17,695 nt of DNA from DATLWR01 sp035576205 (GTDB taxonomy: Bacteria > Pseudomonadota > Zetaproteobacteria > Mariprofundales > Mariprofundaceae). The stretch lies in the NCBI GenBank assembly GCA_035576205.1, contig DATLWR010000157.1:1-17695 (forward strand). The letters are read 5' to 3'. How positions within the stretch are numbered: the first letter of the stretch is position 1; every line of letters begins with the position of its first letter. Shown here piece by piece: positions 5,906 to 16,201 of the stretch. Below the pieces are notes generated by a model that was not told the DNA's origin, ran no database searches, and worked only from the letters and a program-made list of their open reading frames with translations. The position numbers and the translations under genes were made by a program.

Positions 5906-8353
5906 ATGCATTCCAGACGCCTGATATATCTAGGGATGGCAGCAGCCATACTCTACTGGCTGCTGGAAGCATCGCTTCATTGCTTCGTATTCAGGGGGGA
6001 TGGCATTGCCGCCTGTTTCGTCCCCTCTGAATCCCACGAATTATGGATGCGAAGCGTTACTGCGCTCATGTTTGTCGCCACTGGCATTATTGCCCAATAT
6101 TTGAACAATCTGAGAGTCAAGGCCGAAACCAGATACCAGGCCGAACTGCTGGAGGTATTTTACCGACACACCCATGACTGCATCGCCCTGCTGGATAAGG
6201 ACTTCAATTATATACGCGTCAACCAAGCGTATGCGCAAGCGGTCGGCAAGGATGTCTCCTTCTTTCCGGGAAAAAACCATTTCGATATTCACCCGTCCGA
6301 TGACATTGACACTTTTCGCGAGGTCGTAAAAGCAGGCGAGGCTTACGGCGCCAGGGCACAGTCTTTTGCTGATCCGGAGCATCCGGAGAAGGGCGCAACT
6401 TACTGGGACTGGAATCTGACCCCGATTTCACATGGGGGAGAAACAGAGTTCCTGATTTTCACCAAGCAGAATGTCACGGAAAGATACCGTGCGGAGTCAG
6501 ATCTGCGGCAGGCGAACCGTGCCCTGCGTACCATCAGCGCCTGTAATTCGGTACTGGTCCGTTCCACTAACGAAACAACCCTCCTGAATGAGATGTGCCG
6601 GATCATTGTGGAAACCGGTGGCTACGTGATGGCCTGGGTCGGTATGGTTGAACATGATTCCGGTAAAGGCGTGCACCCGATTGCCGAGTACGGATTTGAA
6701 GACGGGTATCTGAGCAGCGCCGATATCACCTGGGCTGATACGGAACGCGGGCAGGGTCCCACCGGCAGCGCGATAAGAACAGGCAAGACCGTCGTCAATC
6801 AGGATTGTCTGCATAATCCGAAAATGGCTCCATGGCGGGAAGCCGCCATCAAACGCGGCTACCAGTCGAGCATCGCCCTGCCTGTTATTATCGACAAGCA
6901 AGTATTGGCCGTACTCACCCTCTATGCATCCGAACCCGACGCATTTAACCCAGGGGAGGTGGAATTGCTGGAAGAGATGGCCAGTGATCTTGCCTATGGA
7001 ATAGAAGCATTGCGCACTCGGAGCGCACACAAGGAAGCCCAGGAAAAACTTGATTTCATGGCGCATCACGATCCGTTAACCGGCATGCCCAATCGCATCC
7101 TGCTGCGCGATCGTTTTGAGCTGGCGAAGGTCGTGGCCAGACGACGCAAGTTGGACGTGGGCATCCTTTTTCTCGATATCGATGACTTTCAACTGGTCAA
7201 TGACAGCCTGGGGCGCACCCTTGCCGATCAATTGCTACTGCAGGTCGTCGAGCGCCTGCAGGGTTGCATTCGCGATACCGACACGATCAGCCGGGAAGGG
7301 GGTGATGAATTTGTCATCATGTTAAGCGGTGTGGATGGTGTGGCCACGATCGAAACCATCGCTCAGGAAATCATCTATGCCTTCAACGAGCCTTTCACGA
7401 TCGATCACCATACCCTGACGATCAGCGTTTGCATCGGCATCACCATTTATCCGAACGATGGCAAGGATTTCGATACCCTGCTCAGGCAAGCCGAAACATC
7501 CCTTCAACATGCCAAGCTTGCCGGAAGAAATATCCATCACTTTTTTACCGAGCAGATGAATATCCATGCGCTGGAACGTATACAGCTACTGGAGCAATTG
7601 CGTCATGCCATGGAGAAGAAGGAATTCAGTCTTTATTACCAGCCCCAGATCAATACGGTCAGTGGGGAAGTGACCGGAGCAGAGGCTCTGGTTCGCTGGC
7701 AACATCCCCAGCATGGATTGATCCCTCCGATCAAATTTATCCCGCTGGCCGAACGAAGCGGTCTCATTATTCCTCTCGGTGCCTGGGTACTCGATGAGGC
7801 CTGCAGGCAGGCACAGGCATGGCGTGAAAGCCATCAGTTGCCGCCAATGCTTGTCGCCATCAATCTCTCGGCGATGCAGTTCCAGCATGGCAATATCGTT
7901 GAGACGGTTGCCAGTGCACTCGCTCACTCAGGTTTGCCGGCCAATCATCTCGAGCTCGAACTGACCGAATCCATCCTGCTGCACGATATCGAAGTGGTGG
8001 TGGATACGCTGCACAGGCTCAAGGAAATCGGCGTCAAGCTATCCATTGATGATTTCGGAACGGGCTACTCCAGCTTCTCCTACCTGCAACGGCTGGCCGT
8101 GGACAAGCTCAAGGTGGATCAGTCCTTTGTGCGGGACATGGTCGAAAATCCCGGCGATGCCGCCATCGTCAAAGGCATCATTCAGCTGGCCCACACGCTG
8201 AAGCTCAATGTCATCGCCGAAGGTGTGGAAACCGACGCACAGCTTCAGCTCCTGAAAGACCTGGGATGCGATGAAGTACAGGGCTATCTGTTCAGCCCTC
8301 CGGTCCCGGCCGAAGATTTTGTCGGTCTATACGGCAAGCCGAAAACGCTCTAG
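5906..8353 (+). CDS. Membrane-anchored PAS-GAF-GGDEF-EAL c-di-GMP protein
   Basis: An 815-residue signalling protein that makes and/or degrades cyclic di-GMP. Domains in order: two membrane spans (about 6-26 and 50-66) around a short loop containing HELWMR; PAS (about 81-196); GAF (about 206-366); GGDEF (about 385-545); EAL (about 560-810). The GGDEF domain keeps GGDEF (465-469) and the inhibitory RxxD (456-459), but FKxxND reads FQLVND and GHxxGD reads GRTLAD. The EAL domain has all the usual catalytic marks: EALVRW (593-598), INLSA, ELTES, DDFGTGYS (715-722), KLKVD, AEGVET and QGYLFSPP. Phosphodiesterase activity is therefore well supported and cyclase activity doubtful. The ATG at 5906 directly follows GGAGGGGGG; an upstream GTG at 5879 is less likely. 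The gene looks AT-richer than its neighbours. It converges with purB. Confidence 0.93.
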   Translation: MHSRRLIYLGMAAAILYWLLEASLHCFVFRGDGIAACFVPSESHELWMRSVTALMFVATGIIAQYLNNLRVKAETRYQAELLEVFYRHTHDCIALLDKDFNYIRVNQAYAQAVGKDVSFFPGKNHFDIHPSDDIDTFREVVKAGEAYGARAQSFADPEHPEKGATYWDWNLTPISHGGETEFLIFTKQNVTERYRAESDLRQANRALRTISACNSVLVRSTNETTLLNEMCRIIVETGGYVMAWVGMVEHDSGKGVHPIAEYGFEDGYLSSADITWADTERGQGPTGSAIRTGKTVVNQDCLHNPKMAPWREAAIKRGYQSSIALPVIIDKQVLAVLTLYASEPDAFNPGEVELLEEMASDLAYGIEALRTRSAHKEAQEKLDFMAHHDPLTGMPNRILLRDRFELAKVVARRRKLDVGILFLDIDDFQLVNDSLGRTLADQLLLQVVERLQGCIRDTDTISREGGDEFVIMLSGVDGVATIETIAQEIIYAFNEPFTIDHHTLTISVCIGITIYPNDGKDFDTLLRQAETSLQHAKLAGRNIHHFFTEQMNIHALERIQLLEQLRHAMEKKEFSLYYQPQINTVSGEVTGAEALVRWQHPQHGLIPPIKFIPLAERSGLIIPLGAWVLDEACRQAQAWRESHQLPPMLVAINLSAMQFQHGNIVETVASALAHSGLPANHLELELTESILLHDIEVVVDTLHRLKEIGVKLSIDDFGTGYSSFSYLQRLAVDKLKVDQSFVRDMVENPGDAAIVKGIIQLAHTLKLNVIAEGVETDAQLQLLKDLGCDEVQGYLFSPPVPAEDFVGLYGKPKTL

Positions 8354-8373
8354 GGAGCATCCTTTCCCCGAAT

Positions 8374-9741
8374 TCAAATATCCTTCGCCTGCCGCTCCGC
8401 ATTGCCGGTGTAGCTCGCCGGCGTCATGGCCAGGAGGCGCTGCTTCGCATCATCGGGAATGGACAGACCGTTCACGAACTCGCGCAGCGCTTCGGGGGTA
8501 ATGCCCTTGCCGCGGGTCAGCGCCTTCATCTGCTCGTAGGGATTTTCCAGACCGTAGCGGCGCATCACCGTCTGCACCGCCTCACCCAGCACCTCCCAGG
8601 TGGCATCGAGGTCGGCCGCCAGGCGATCGGGATTCAGCTCCAGCTTGCCCATACCGCGCAATGCCGACTCGTAAGCAAGCAGCGAATAGCCGAAACCGAC
8701 GCCGAGGTTGCGCAGCACCGTCGAGTCGGTCAGATCTCGCTGCCAGCGGGAGATCGGCAGTTTTTCTGCAAGATGACGCAGCACGGCGTTGGCCAGCCCT
8801 AGATTCCCCTCGGCGTTCTCGAAGTCGATCGGGTTGACCTTGTGCGGCATGGTGGAGGAGCCGACCTCGCCGGCTACCACCTTCTGCTTGAAGTAGCCGA
8901 GCGAGATGTAACCCCAGATATCGCGGCAGAAATCGATCAGGATGGTGTTGAAGCGTGCCACCGCATCGTTGAGTTCGGCGATGTAATCGTGCGGCTCGAT
9001 CTGGATGGTGTAGGGATTCCAGACAAGTCCCAGCGACTCGACGAAGCCGCGGGCCGTAGCCGGCCAGTCCAGTTCCGGATAGGCGGCCAGATGCGCATTG
9101 TAGTTGCCCACCGCACCGTTGATCTTGCCGAGCATCGGCACAGCGGCAACCTGTTCGCGCTGGCGACGCATGCGGTAGGCGACATTCGCCCACTCCTTGC
9201 CCATCGTCGACGGGCTGGCCGGCTGGCCGTGCGTGCGGGCAAGCAGCGGCTGGTCTGCCATGGCGTGGGCACCGTTCACCACAATATCGATGATCTTGTC
9301 GAACATCGGCAGCAGCACCGTGGTGCGCGCCTCATTCAGCATCAGCGCATAGGAGAGGTTGTTGATGTCCTCGCTGGTGCAGGCGAAGTGGAAGAACTCG
9401 GCGATGGAGGCAAGTTCCGCATTCCCGGCCACCTTCTCCTTCAGCAGGTACTCCACCGCCTTGACGTCGTGGTTGGTGGTGCGCTCGATCTCCTTCACCC
9501 GTGCTGCATCGGCTTCGGAAAAGTTGTCGACGATGCTGTCGAGCAACGTATTGGCAGCCGCCGAGAAGGCCGGCACTTCGACGATCCCCTCATTAGCTGC
9601 CAGCATCTGCAGCCAGCGGACTTCCACCGTCACGCGTGCCTTGATCAGACCGTACTCGCTGAAGATCGGGCGCAGGGCATCGGTCTTCGAGGCATAGCGG
9701 CCGTCGAGCGGCGACAGGGCGGTCAGCGGTGAAAGCGACAT
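8374..9741 (-). CDS. purB: Adenylosuccinate lyase
   Basis: Catalyses two purine steps: SAICAR to AICAR plus fumarate, and adenylosuccinate to AMP plus fumarate. The 455-residue length is that of E. coli PurB (456). Key elements are SPLDGRY (10-16), TTNHDVKAVEY (88-98), FACTSEDINN (119-128), the general acid His171 in ARTHGQPASPSTMGKE, and the flexible signature loop GEVGSSTMPHKVNPIDFEN (291-309) with catalytic Ser295. The ATG at 9741 is chosen because the protein then starts as family members do, and GGAG lies five bases upstream. A longer in-frame extension lacks such support. It stands alone, 20 bp from the converging c-di-GMP gene and divergent from a cytochrome c gene. Confidence 0.97.
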   Translation of the reverse strand: MSLSPLTALSPLDGRYASKTDALRPIFSEYGLIKARVTVEVRWLQMLAANEGIVEVPAFSAAANTLLDSIVDNFSEADAARVKEIERTTNHDVKAVEYLLKEKVAGNAELASIAEFFHFACTSEDINNLSYALMLNEARTTVLLPMFDKIIDIVVNGAHAMADQPLLARTHGQPASPSTMGKEWANVAYRMRRQREQVAAVPMLGKINGAVGNYNAHLAAYPELDWPATARGFVESLGLVWNPYTIQIEPHDYIAELNDAVARFNTILIDFCRDIWGYISLGYFKQKVVAGEVGSSTMPHKVNPIDFENAEGNLGLANAVLRHLAEKLPISRWQRDLTDSTVLRNLGVGFGYSLLAYESALRGMGKLELNPDRLAADLDATWEVLGEAVQTVMRRYGLENPYEQMKALTRGKGITPEALREFVNGLSIPDDAKQRLLAMTPASYTGNAERQAKDI

Positions 9742-9816
9742 GGGAACTCCGGCATGTTTTGATTTGCCGGCGAAAGGTACACCAATCGAGGCAGCGCCAA
9801 AAGCCGAGGAAAGTTT

Positions 9817-9843
9817 GCGGCTTGCAGCAGGCAATCAAGCCGC
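9817..9843. repeat. Perfect 8-bp inverted repeat upstream of cytochrome c gene
   Basis: GCGGCTTG (9817-9824) and CAAGCCGC (9836-9843) are exact reverse complements separated by 11 bp, in the purB/cytochrome c divergent region 13 bp before the cytochrome Shine-Dalgarno. It could be an operator for a dimeric regulator or an RNA hairpin in the leader. It does not match the FNR, Fur or LexA consensus. Confidence 0.45.
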
Positions 9844-9869
9844 TTACTCTGTCGCAGGAGGATATGGGG

Positions 9870-10271
9870 ATGAATGCACGTTTCGCCTTGCTGACGGCGG
9901 CCGTGATGCTCGGAGCATCGGCCGGCCTTGCAGCCGAAAACACCGCCGCATCGGATGCGGCCGGTACGCAGCAGACCGGCAATCTCGAACACGGCAAGCA
10001 GATATTCACCGTGATCTGCAGTCGCTGTCACCACTCCGACCATACGACCAGTCCGGTGGGTGCACCGGGGCTGCAGGACGTGCTGGACCGTCACGACGAA
10101 GCATGGATCAACGAGTGGATTTCCGGTCCGGAAGCCTTCTCCAAGAAAGACCCGAAGGCCAAGGCGCTGGTCGACTCGAACCCCTATGGGCTGATCATGC
10201 CGACGCTGCCTGAAATGCAGAATCCGCAGAACCGCCTCGATATCATCGAGTTCCTGAAGACCCTGAAATAA
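9870..10271 (+). CDS. Periplasmic monohaem cytochrome c (class I)
   Basis: A 133-residue precursor. The N-terminus (MNARFALLTAAVMLGASAGLAA) is a Sec signal peptide likely cleaved near residue 21-22. The mature part has one haem c site, CSRCH (50-54), and a C-terminal region with candidate sixth-ligand methionines at 110 and 116 in GLIMPTLPEM, followed by the usual closing helix NRLDIIEFLKTLK. It is an electron carrier or a small subunit of a periplasmic redox enzyme; the partner is unknown. AGGAGG at 9856-9861 fits the ATG at 9870 (eight-base spacing) better than the ATG at 9864. It is divergent from purB and ends seven bases from the converging AsmA-like gene. No linked oxidase genes are in the window. 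Confidence 0.92.
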   Translation: MNARFALLTAAVMLGASAGLAAENTAASDAAGTQQTGNLEHGKQIFTVICSRCHHSDHTTSPVGAPGLQDVLDRHDEAWINEWISGPEAFSKKDPKAKALVDSNPYGLIMPTLPEMQNPQNRLDIIEFLKTLK

Positions 10272-10278
10272 AACCGGC

Positions 10279-12882
10279 CTAGCGCTTGGGAGCCTCAGCC
10301 TCCCAGATAATGCGCGGCCAGCCTCCCGACAGCAGAAAGCGCTGACCACTCGCCGCATCACGCATCGCGCCACTGATGGTGCCGTCCGCTGCAATCTCCG
10401 CTTGGCCGCGATAGCTGTCGCCCATCTGTTTCAGCTGCACATCGCTGAGTTTGAGACGCTCATTTTTCAGATCGAAATGCGACGACAGTATCCGGAAGGC
10501 ATAGAGCTTCGCCCACATCGGCAGCGTACCGACCGCCGCTGCAGCCTCGCCCTTCGGCAAACGGTAACCGTCGTAGATCACCAGGTCGCCGTTGCTGCGC
10601 CAGCCGGCAAGTCCGGTGGCCGGCAGGGCACCGTCGAGCTTGATGTTGCCGTAGAGCCGGCCCTTCAGCTCCGAGGCGGCGAATCCCTGCAACCCTTTCA
10701 GCGACTGCAGATGCAGGTTGCGTAGCTGCAGATCGCCCTGTAAGGCAAGCGATCCGTCGGCAGGCGACAACGCAAGCTCGCGTGCCGTCACGTCACCGCC
10801 TGCCAGATGCGCATTGGCATCCCGCAGGACAAGCTTGCCGTCCTGCCAGCGATAGCTGCATCCCACCTGCTGCCAGCTGTTGCCGAGCAATTTCAGCTGG
10901 ACCTGCCGGACCTTGCCGCTGATCGCCAGCTCCGACCACAGGCCGGGCAGCGCCTGCAGCTTCTCCCAGTCGAGTTCTCCGGCCAGTACATCGGCATGAA
11001 CCGCCGCCGGCAGGCTCCAGTCACCCGAAAAATCCGCATAGCCGAGATTGCCGTCCAGGCGCAGCCGGGAAAATTTGATCTTGCGGCCACCTCCCTGCAG
11101 TAGACCGCTCCAGCGCCAGCCTGCCGACCCGAATGCCTGGAGTGTCAGCGATCCCTGCAAACTGCCCGGCAGCAAGGCGGTGTGCCCTGTCACCCGGACC
11201 AGTTCGCCCTGCACGTCGGCCGACAACCTGCCCGCAAACCCTGTCAGCACCGGCGGCAGGCGCACCCCAGCCGCCGTGATTCCGTCGATATCGAACTGTG
11301 CTCCGCTGACGGCCCATACCTGCCGGTCGAGGAGGCGTTGCCAGGTCACCTGCCGGACGCTGGAACCAGCCAGATGCCCGTCGTCGATCACCAGGCGTTG
11401 CAACCCGTCCTTGCCGAAACCCAGCTCCAGCCGGCCGGCTGCCTCGACACCTGCCGGCTTGTCGAACAATTTGCCGTAGGAGAGATGCAGCTTGCCGAGA
11501 TCCGACTGCATGTCGATTTCCATAAACCCGTCGGATTGCCGCAGATTCAGTTCACCCTTCATCAGGCCGTCACCACGCAGCTCGGCAGGCTGGCCGAAGG
11601 AGGCCAGAAGCACGTTCCCCATCGGCCGCCAGGCATCGGCCAGTCCGGCAGTGGAAATCCGGGCATTCACGTTGCCGGCATCGCTCAACGCCGCCTGCAG
11701 ATCGAGTGCGCCGTTCTGGCCGACGAGCAACATCCGGCCACTATCCAGCGACCAGCGCATGCCCTCGCCGCCAAGTTTTCCGACCTGTAATCGCATGGCG
11801 GGAAGATCGAACCTGTCGGCACCGAAACGCATGCTGCTGCGGCCGACCGAAGCCACCCCCTGCAACTGCCACGTATCGCCCTGCCAGCGGGCGGTTGCAT
11901 CGAAACCGAGATTGCCCTGCCAGCCATCCGGCTGCCGCACGTTTTTCACCCATAACGGCCGCAGCAGCCCCAGCGGCACGCCATTGGCTTTCAGCCGGCT
12001 CTCGCAGATACCGGCATCGCAATCGCCGTTGATGGCCACCACGGCCTTGTCGCCGATGTGTAGGAAACTGTCGCGCCAGACGAGCCGGCCATCCTCCTGA
12101 CGCTGCAGCTTGCCGCGCGCCTGTCCCAGTTCGTGTCCGTCATCGGCCACATGCAGATCGCCGAACAGCGACCAGGTGCGCATGGACGTCAGATCCCAGG
12201 TGCCGGATCCGCTCAGCGACATGCCGGGCGTCAGCTGCCTGGCAAGAACGGCGGGCAGAAAGTACGCCAGCCTGCCGGCCGGAATCTGCTCCAGCTTCAG
12301 CTTGCCGAAACCCGAATGCAGCTGGCCATCGCGCATCGACAAACGCCCGTGACTGCGCAGCAGGTGCCCGTCGAGCATGGCCTGCAATTCCCAGTTCATA
12401 TCACGGTTGCGCCCGATATCCCGCACATCCAGCTGGAAATCCTTCAGCAGCGGCGGATTGTCGCCGACGGCGAGCAGACCGTGGTGAATCTGCAGACGGG
12501 AAAAAGGAAGGGCCGCCAGCTGCGACAGCGGCACGTCGGCCGAAGGCAGGCTCTGGAAGCGGAAATGCGGCGACATGAACTCGACGTACTGGATTTCCGT
12601 CTTGCCGAACAGCAACGGCAGCAACCCGACATGCACAAACACGTCATCGGCGGTGATCTGCAGGTCCTGCCGTGCGAGTTCGACATCCGACAGGTGCACG
12701 CCGAAGAACGGGAAAAAGGCCAGCTGCTCTTTCCCGACCCGGATCGAGACATCCATCTGGCCGGCAACGGATTTCAGGGCTGCCGCCCGCATCGCGCCGA
12801 TGTCGGTCCGTGTCCAGACAATCGCCAGCAAAGCCAGCAGAACTGCGCTGGCGACAAGGCCCTGACGCAGCCGGCCGGTCAT
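10279..12882 (-). CDS. AsmA-like envelope protein
   Basis: An 867-residue protein with a short basic N-terminus (MTGRLRQ), one membrane anchor (about 9-24), and then a long periplasmic region of repeating amphipathic beta-strands. This is the layout of AsmA/YhdP/TamB-type proteins, which are thought to form hydrophobic grooves carrying phospholipids across the periplasm. The C-terminal 250 residues (LKGRLYGNIKLDGALPATG, about 737-755, and after) look like the AsmA-like C-terminal module. Which subgroup it belongs to cannot be settled by eye. The ATG at 12882 is seven bases after the gatB stop, so the gene is very likely the last of the gatCAB operon, an unusual partner. Some strand-rich surface proteins of other families could look alike, but the anchor plus beta-repeat plan fits AsmA best. 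Confidence 0.78.
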   Translation of the reverse strand: MTGRLRQGLVASAVLLALLAIVWTRTDIGAMRAAALKSVAGQMDVSIRVGKEQLAFFPFFGVHLSDVELARQDLQITADDVFVHVGLLPLLFGKTEIQYVEFMSPHFRFQSLPSADVPLSQLAALPFSRLQIHHGLLAVGDNPPLLKDFQLDVRDIGRNRDMNWELQAMLDGHLLRSHGRLSMRDGQLHSGFGKLKLEQIPAGRLAYFLPAVLARQLTPGMSLSGSGTWDLTSMRTWSLFGDLHVADDGHELGQARGKLQRQEDGRLVWRDSFLHIGDKAVVAINGDCDAGICESRLKANGVPLGLLRPLWVKNVRQPDGWQGNLGFDATARWQGDTWQLQGVASVGRSSMRFGADRFDLPAMRLQVGKLGGEGMRWSLDSGRMLLVGQNGALDLQAALSDAGNVNARISTAGLADAWRPMGNVLLASFGQPAELRGDGLMKGELNLRQSDGFMEIDMQSDLGKLHLSYGKLFDKPAGVEAAGRLELGFGKDGLQRLVIDDGHLAGSSVRQVTWQRLLDRQVWAVSGAQFDIDGITAAGVRLPPVLTGFAGRLSADVQGELVRVTGHTALLPGSLQGSLTLQAFGSAGWRWSGLLQGGGRKIKFSRLRLDGNLGYADFSGDWSLPAAVHADVLAGELDWEKLQALPGLWSELAISGKVRQVQLKLLGNSWQQVGCSYRWQDGKLVLRDANAHLAGGDVTARELALSPADGSLALQGDLQLRNLHLQSLKGLQGFAASELKGRLYGNIKLDGALPATGLAGWRSNGDLVIYDGYRLPKGEAAAAVGTLPMWAKLYAFRILSSHFDLKNERLKLSDVQLKQMGDSYRGQAEIAADGTISGAMRDAASGQRFLLSGGWPRIIWEAEAPKR

Positions 12883-12889
12883 GCGCGGA

Positions 12890-14316
<1,427 letters not shown>

Positions 14317-14320
<4 letters not shown>

Positions 14321-15786
14321 GCCTTACCTCCGAACGCAGCCGGCGCTTTCGTCGTCCAGTCCGTTGCCGCCTCATAGGCGCTGCCAGCGGCCAGCAGCAC
14401 ATCCTCGCGCCAGGCCGGCGCGATCCATTGCAGGCCGACCGGCAGGTTGTCGGAAAATCCGCACGGCTGGCTCATGCCGGGCAGGCCGGCGAGGTTCAGC
14501 GCGATGGTAAAGATATCGGAGAGGTACATGGTGATCGGATCGTCCGTCTTCTCGCCGAGCCTGAAGGCCGGCACGGGACTCGTCGGCGTGGCGATGATGT
14601 CCACCTTCCCGAAGGCATCGAGGAAATCCTGGCGGATCAGCGTACGCACGCGCTGCGCCTTGATGTAGTAGGCATCGTAGTAGCCGGAGGAGAGCGCGAA
14701 GGTACCGGTCAGGATGCGGCGCTTCACCTCGGCACCGAAGCCCTCGTCGCGGCTGCGGGTGTACATGTCGTTGAGGTCTTCCGGAGAGTCGCAGCGGTGA
14801 CCGTAACGCACGCCGTCGTAGCGGGAGAGGTTCGCCGAGGCCTCCGACGGTGCGATCACGTAGTAGGCGGCGACGGCGTACTTGGTATGCGGCAGCGAGA
14901 TATCGACGATCTCGGCACCCAGTTCGCGGCACTTCTCCAGTGCAGCCTCGACGGTCGCGCGCACACCGGCATCCATGCCGTCGACGAAATACTCTTTCGG
15001 CTTGCCGATCTTCAGCCCCTTCATGTCGCGGGCTTCGCAGGCACCGAGCCAGTCGATTGCCGGCGCATCGGCCACCGAGGTGGCGTCGCCGGAATCGTGA
15101 CCGCAGAGCACCGACGAGAGCAGTGCGGTATCCTTCACCGTGCGGGTCATCGGACCGGCCTGATCCAATGAGGAGGCGAAGGCGATGATGCCGCGACGGG
15201 AGACACGGCCGTAGGTCGGTTTGAGCCCAGTGATGCCGCAAACGGCCGCCGGCTGGCGAATCGAGCCGCCGGTATCGGTGCCCAGTGCCGCCGGAGCGAG
15301 GCCGCCTGCCACGGCCGACGCGGAACCGCCGGAGGAGCCGCCCGGGATACGCTCGATATCCCACGGGTTGCGGCACGGACCGAAGGCGCTGGTCTCGGTG
15401 GAAGAGCCCATGGCGAACTCGTCCATGTTGGTCTTGCCGAACAGCACGGCACCCGCCTCCTTCAGCCGGGTGATCACATGCGCATCGTACGGCGCATGGA
15501 AGCCCTTCAGGATGTTGGAGCAGCACTGGGTGGGGCCGTCCTGCGTGCAGAAGATATCCTTGATGGCGATCGGCAGCCCTTCCAGCGGCCGGGCGCCATG
15601 CTTGGCGCGGTACGCATCGGAAGCATCGGCCTGCTCGAGGATATGCGCCGGGTCGATGTCGACGAAGGCGTTCAGGGCACCGTTGTGCGCCTCAACGCGG
15701 GCGATATACGCCTCGGCAATCTTGCGGGCGGTGGTTTCGCCGGCATCCAGCCGGCCCTTGAGTTCGGTCAAAGTTGAAAATGGCAT
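14317..15786 (-). CDS. gatA: Asp-tRNA(Asn)/Glu-tRNA(Gln) amidotransferase subunit A
   Basis: The glutaminase subunit of GatCAB, an amidase-signature enzyme that releases ammonia from glutamine. The Ser-cisSer-Lys triad is intact in the 489-residue protein: Lys76 (PIAIKD), Ser151 (GGSSGGSA) and Ser175 (DTGGSIRQPA). Their spacings of 75 and 24 residues are those of the family. KTNMDEFAMGSSTE (118-131) is the usual GatA version of the entry loop. The ATG at 15786 lies three bases after the gatC stop, and the stop codon overlaps the gatB start by 4 bp, so synthesis of the three subunits is coupled. Other amidases share the signature, but the setting makes GatA certain. Confidence 0.97.
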
Positions 15787-15789
15787 GGC

Positions 15790-16068
15790 TTACTCGATCA
15801 CCTTCGGCACGACATAGAGGCCGGATTCTGTATTCGGGGCAGGCGTCTGCAGTGCATCGCGGCGATTGCCGTTGGTCACCACGTCGGCGCGATGCGGCAT
15901 GGCCACGTCGTGCGGGTGTGCCGTCGGTTCGACACCGTCGGTCGCAACTTCGGCCAACTGGTCGATATAGCCGAGAATATTGCCAAGCTGCGGCCCGAGT
16001 TCGGCCGCTTCCTTGTCGGTCAGGCGGATGCGGGCCAGCCGCGCCACCTTCTGCACATCGATTTCCAT
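15790..16068 (-). CDS. gatC: Asp-tRNA(Asn)/Glu-tRNA(Gln) amidotransferase subunit C
   Basis: A small belt subunit (92 residues) that wraps the GatA-GatB interface and stabilises GatA. Family features are VQKVARLARIRLTDKE (5-20), LGNILGYIDQLAEVATDGVEPT (28-49; the GVEPT element is near universal), and an MPHRADVV-like segment with the DALQTPAPN and VPKVIE tail. The start at 16068 is chosen because the conserved protein begins there; the open frame extends upstream with no family support. It is the first gene of the leftward gatCAB operon and diverges from the HIT-murI pair. A pair of 8-bp direct repeats lies just upstream. Confidence 0.94.
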   Translation of the reverse strand: MEIDVQKVARLARIRLTDKEAAELGPQLGNILGYIDQLAEVATDGVEPTAHPHDVAMPHRADVVTNGNRRDALQTPAPNTESGLYVVPKVIE

Positions 16069-16076
16069 CAGATTCC

Positions 16077-16098
16077 ACCCTGTTGCTGGGACCCTGTT
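16077..16098. repeat. Direct repeat ACCCTGTT x2 upstream of gatC
   Basis: ACCCTGTT occurs at 16077-16084 and 16091-16098, separated by GCTGGG (14-bp period), eight bases before the gatC start. It falls in the probable leader or promoter of gatCAB. The second copy also forms part of a CCTGTTACCAGG imperfect palindrome. Function unknown; this may be chance. Confidence 0.3.
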
Positions 16099-16201
16099 AC
16101 CAGGCCCCTGATTGGCAGCGAAGCATAGCCACTTGCCGGGCGTTGCTCCACAGTGCATCCGCACCCTTGCAGGGCGGGCACGGCTCTCCGAGGATGGCCG
16201 C

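Noticed and set aside
9742..9869. Possible FNR box (TTGAT at 9758 region and ATCAA near 9834)
   Set aside because: The half-sites are about 70 bp apart, not separated by four bases, so they do not form an FNR site.
14372..15526. 384-codon minus-strand frame overlapping gatA
   Set aside because: Out-of-frame shadow of gatA, Arg-rich and low in complexity; the gatA frame carries the intact catalytic triad.
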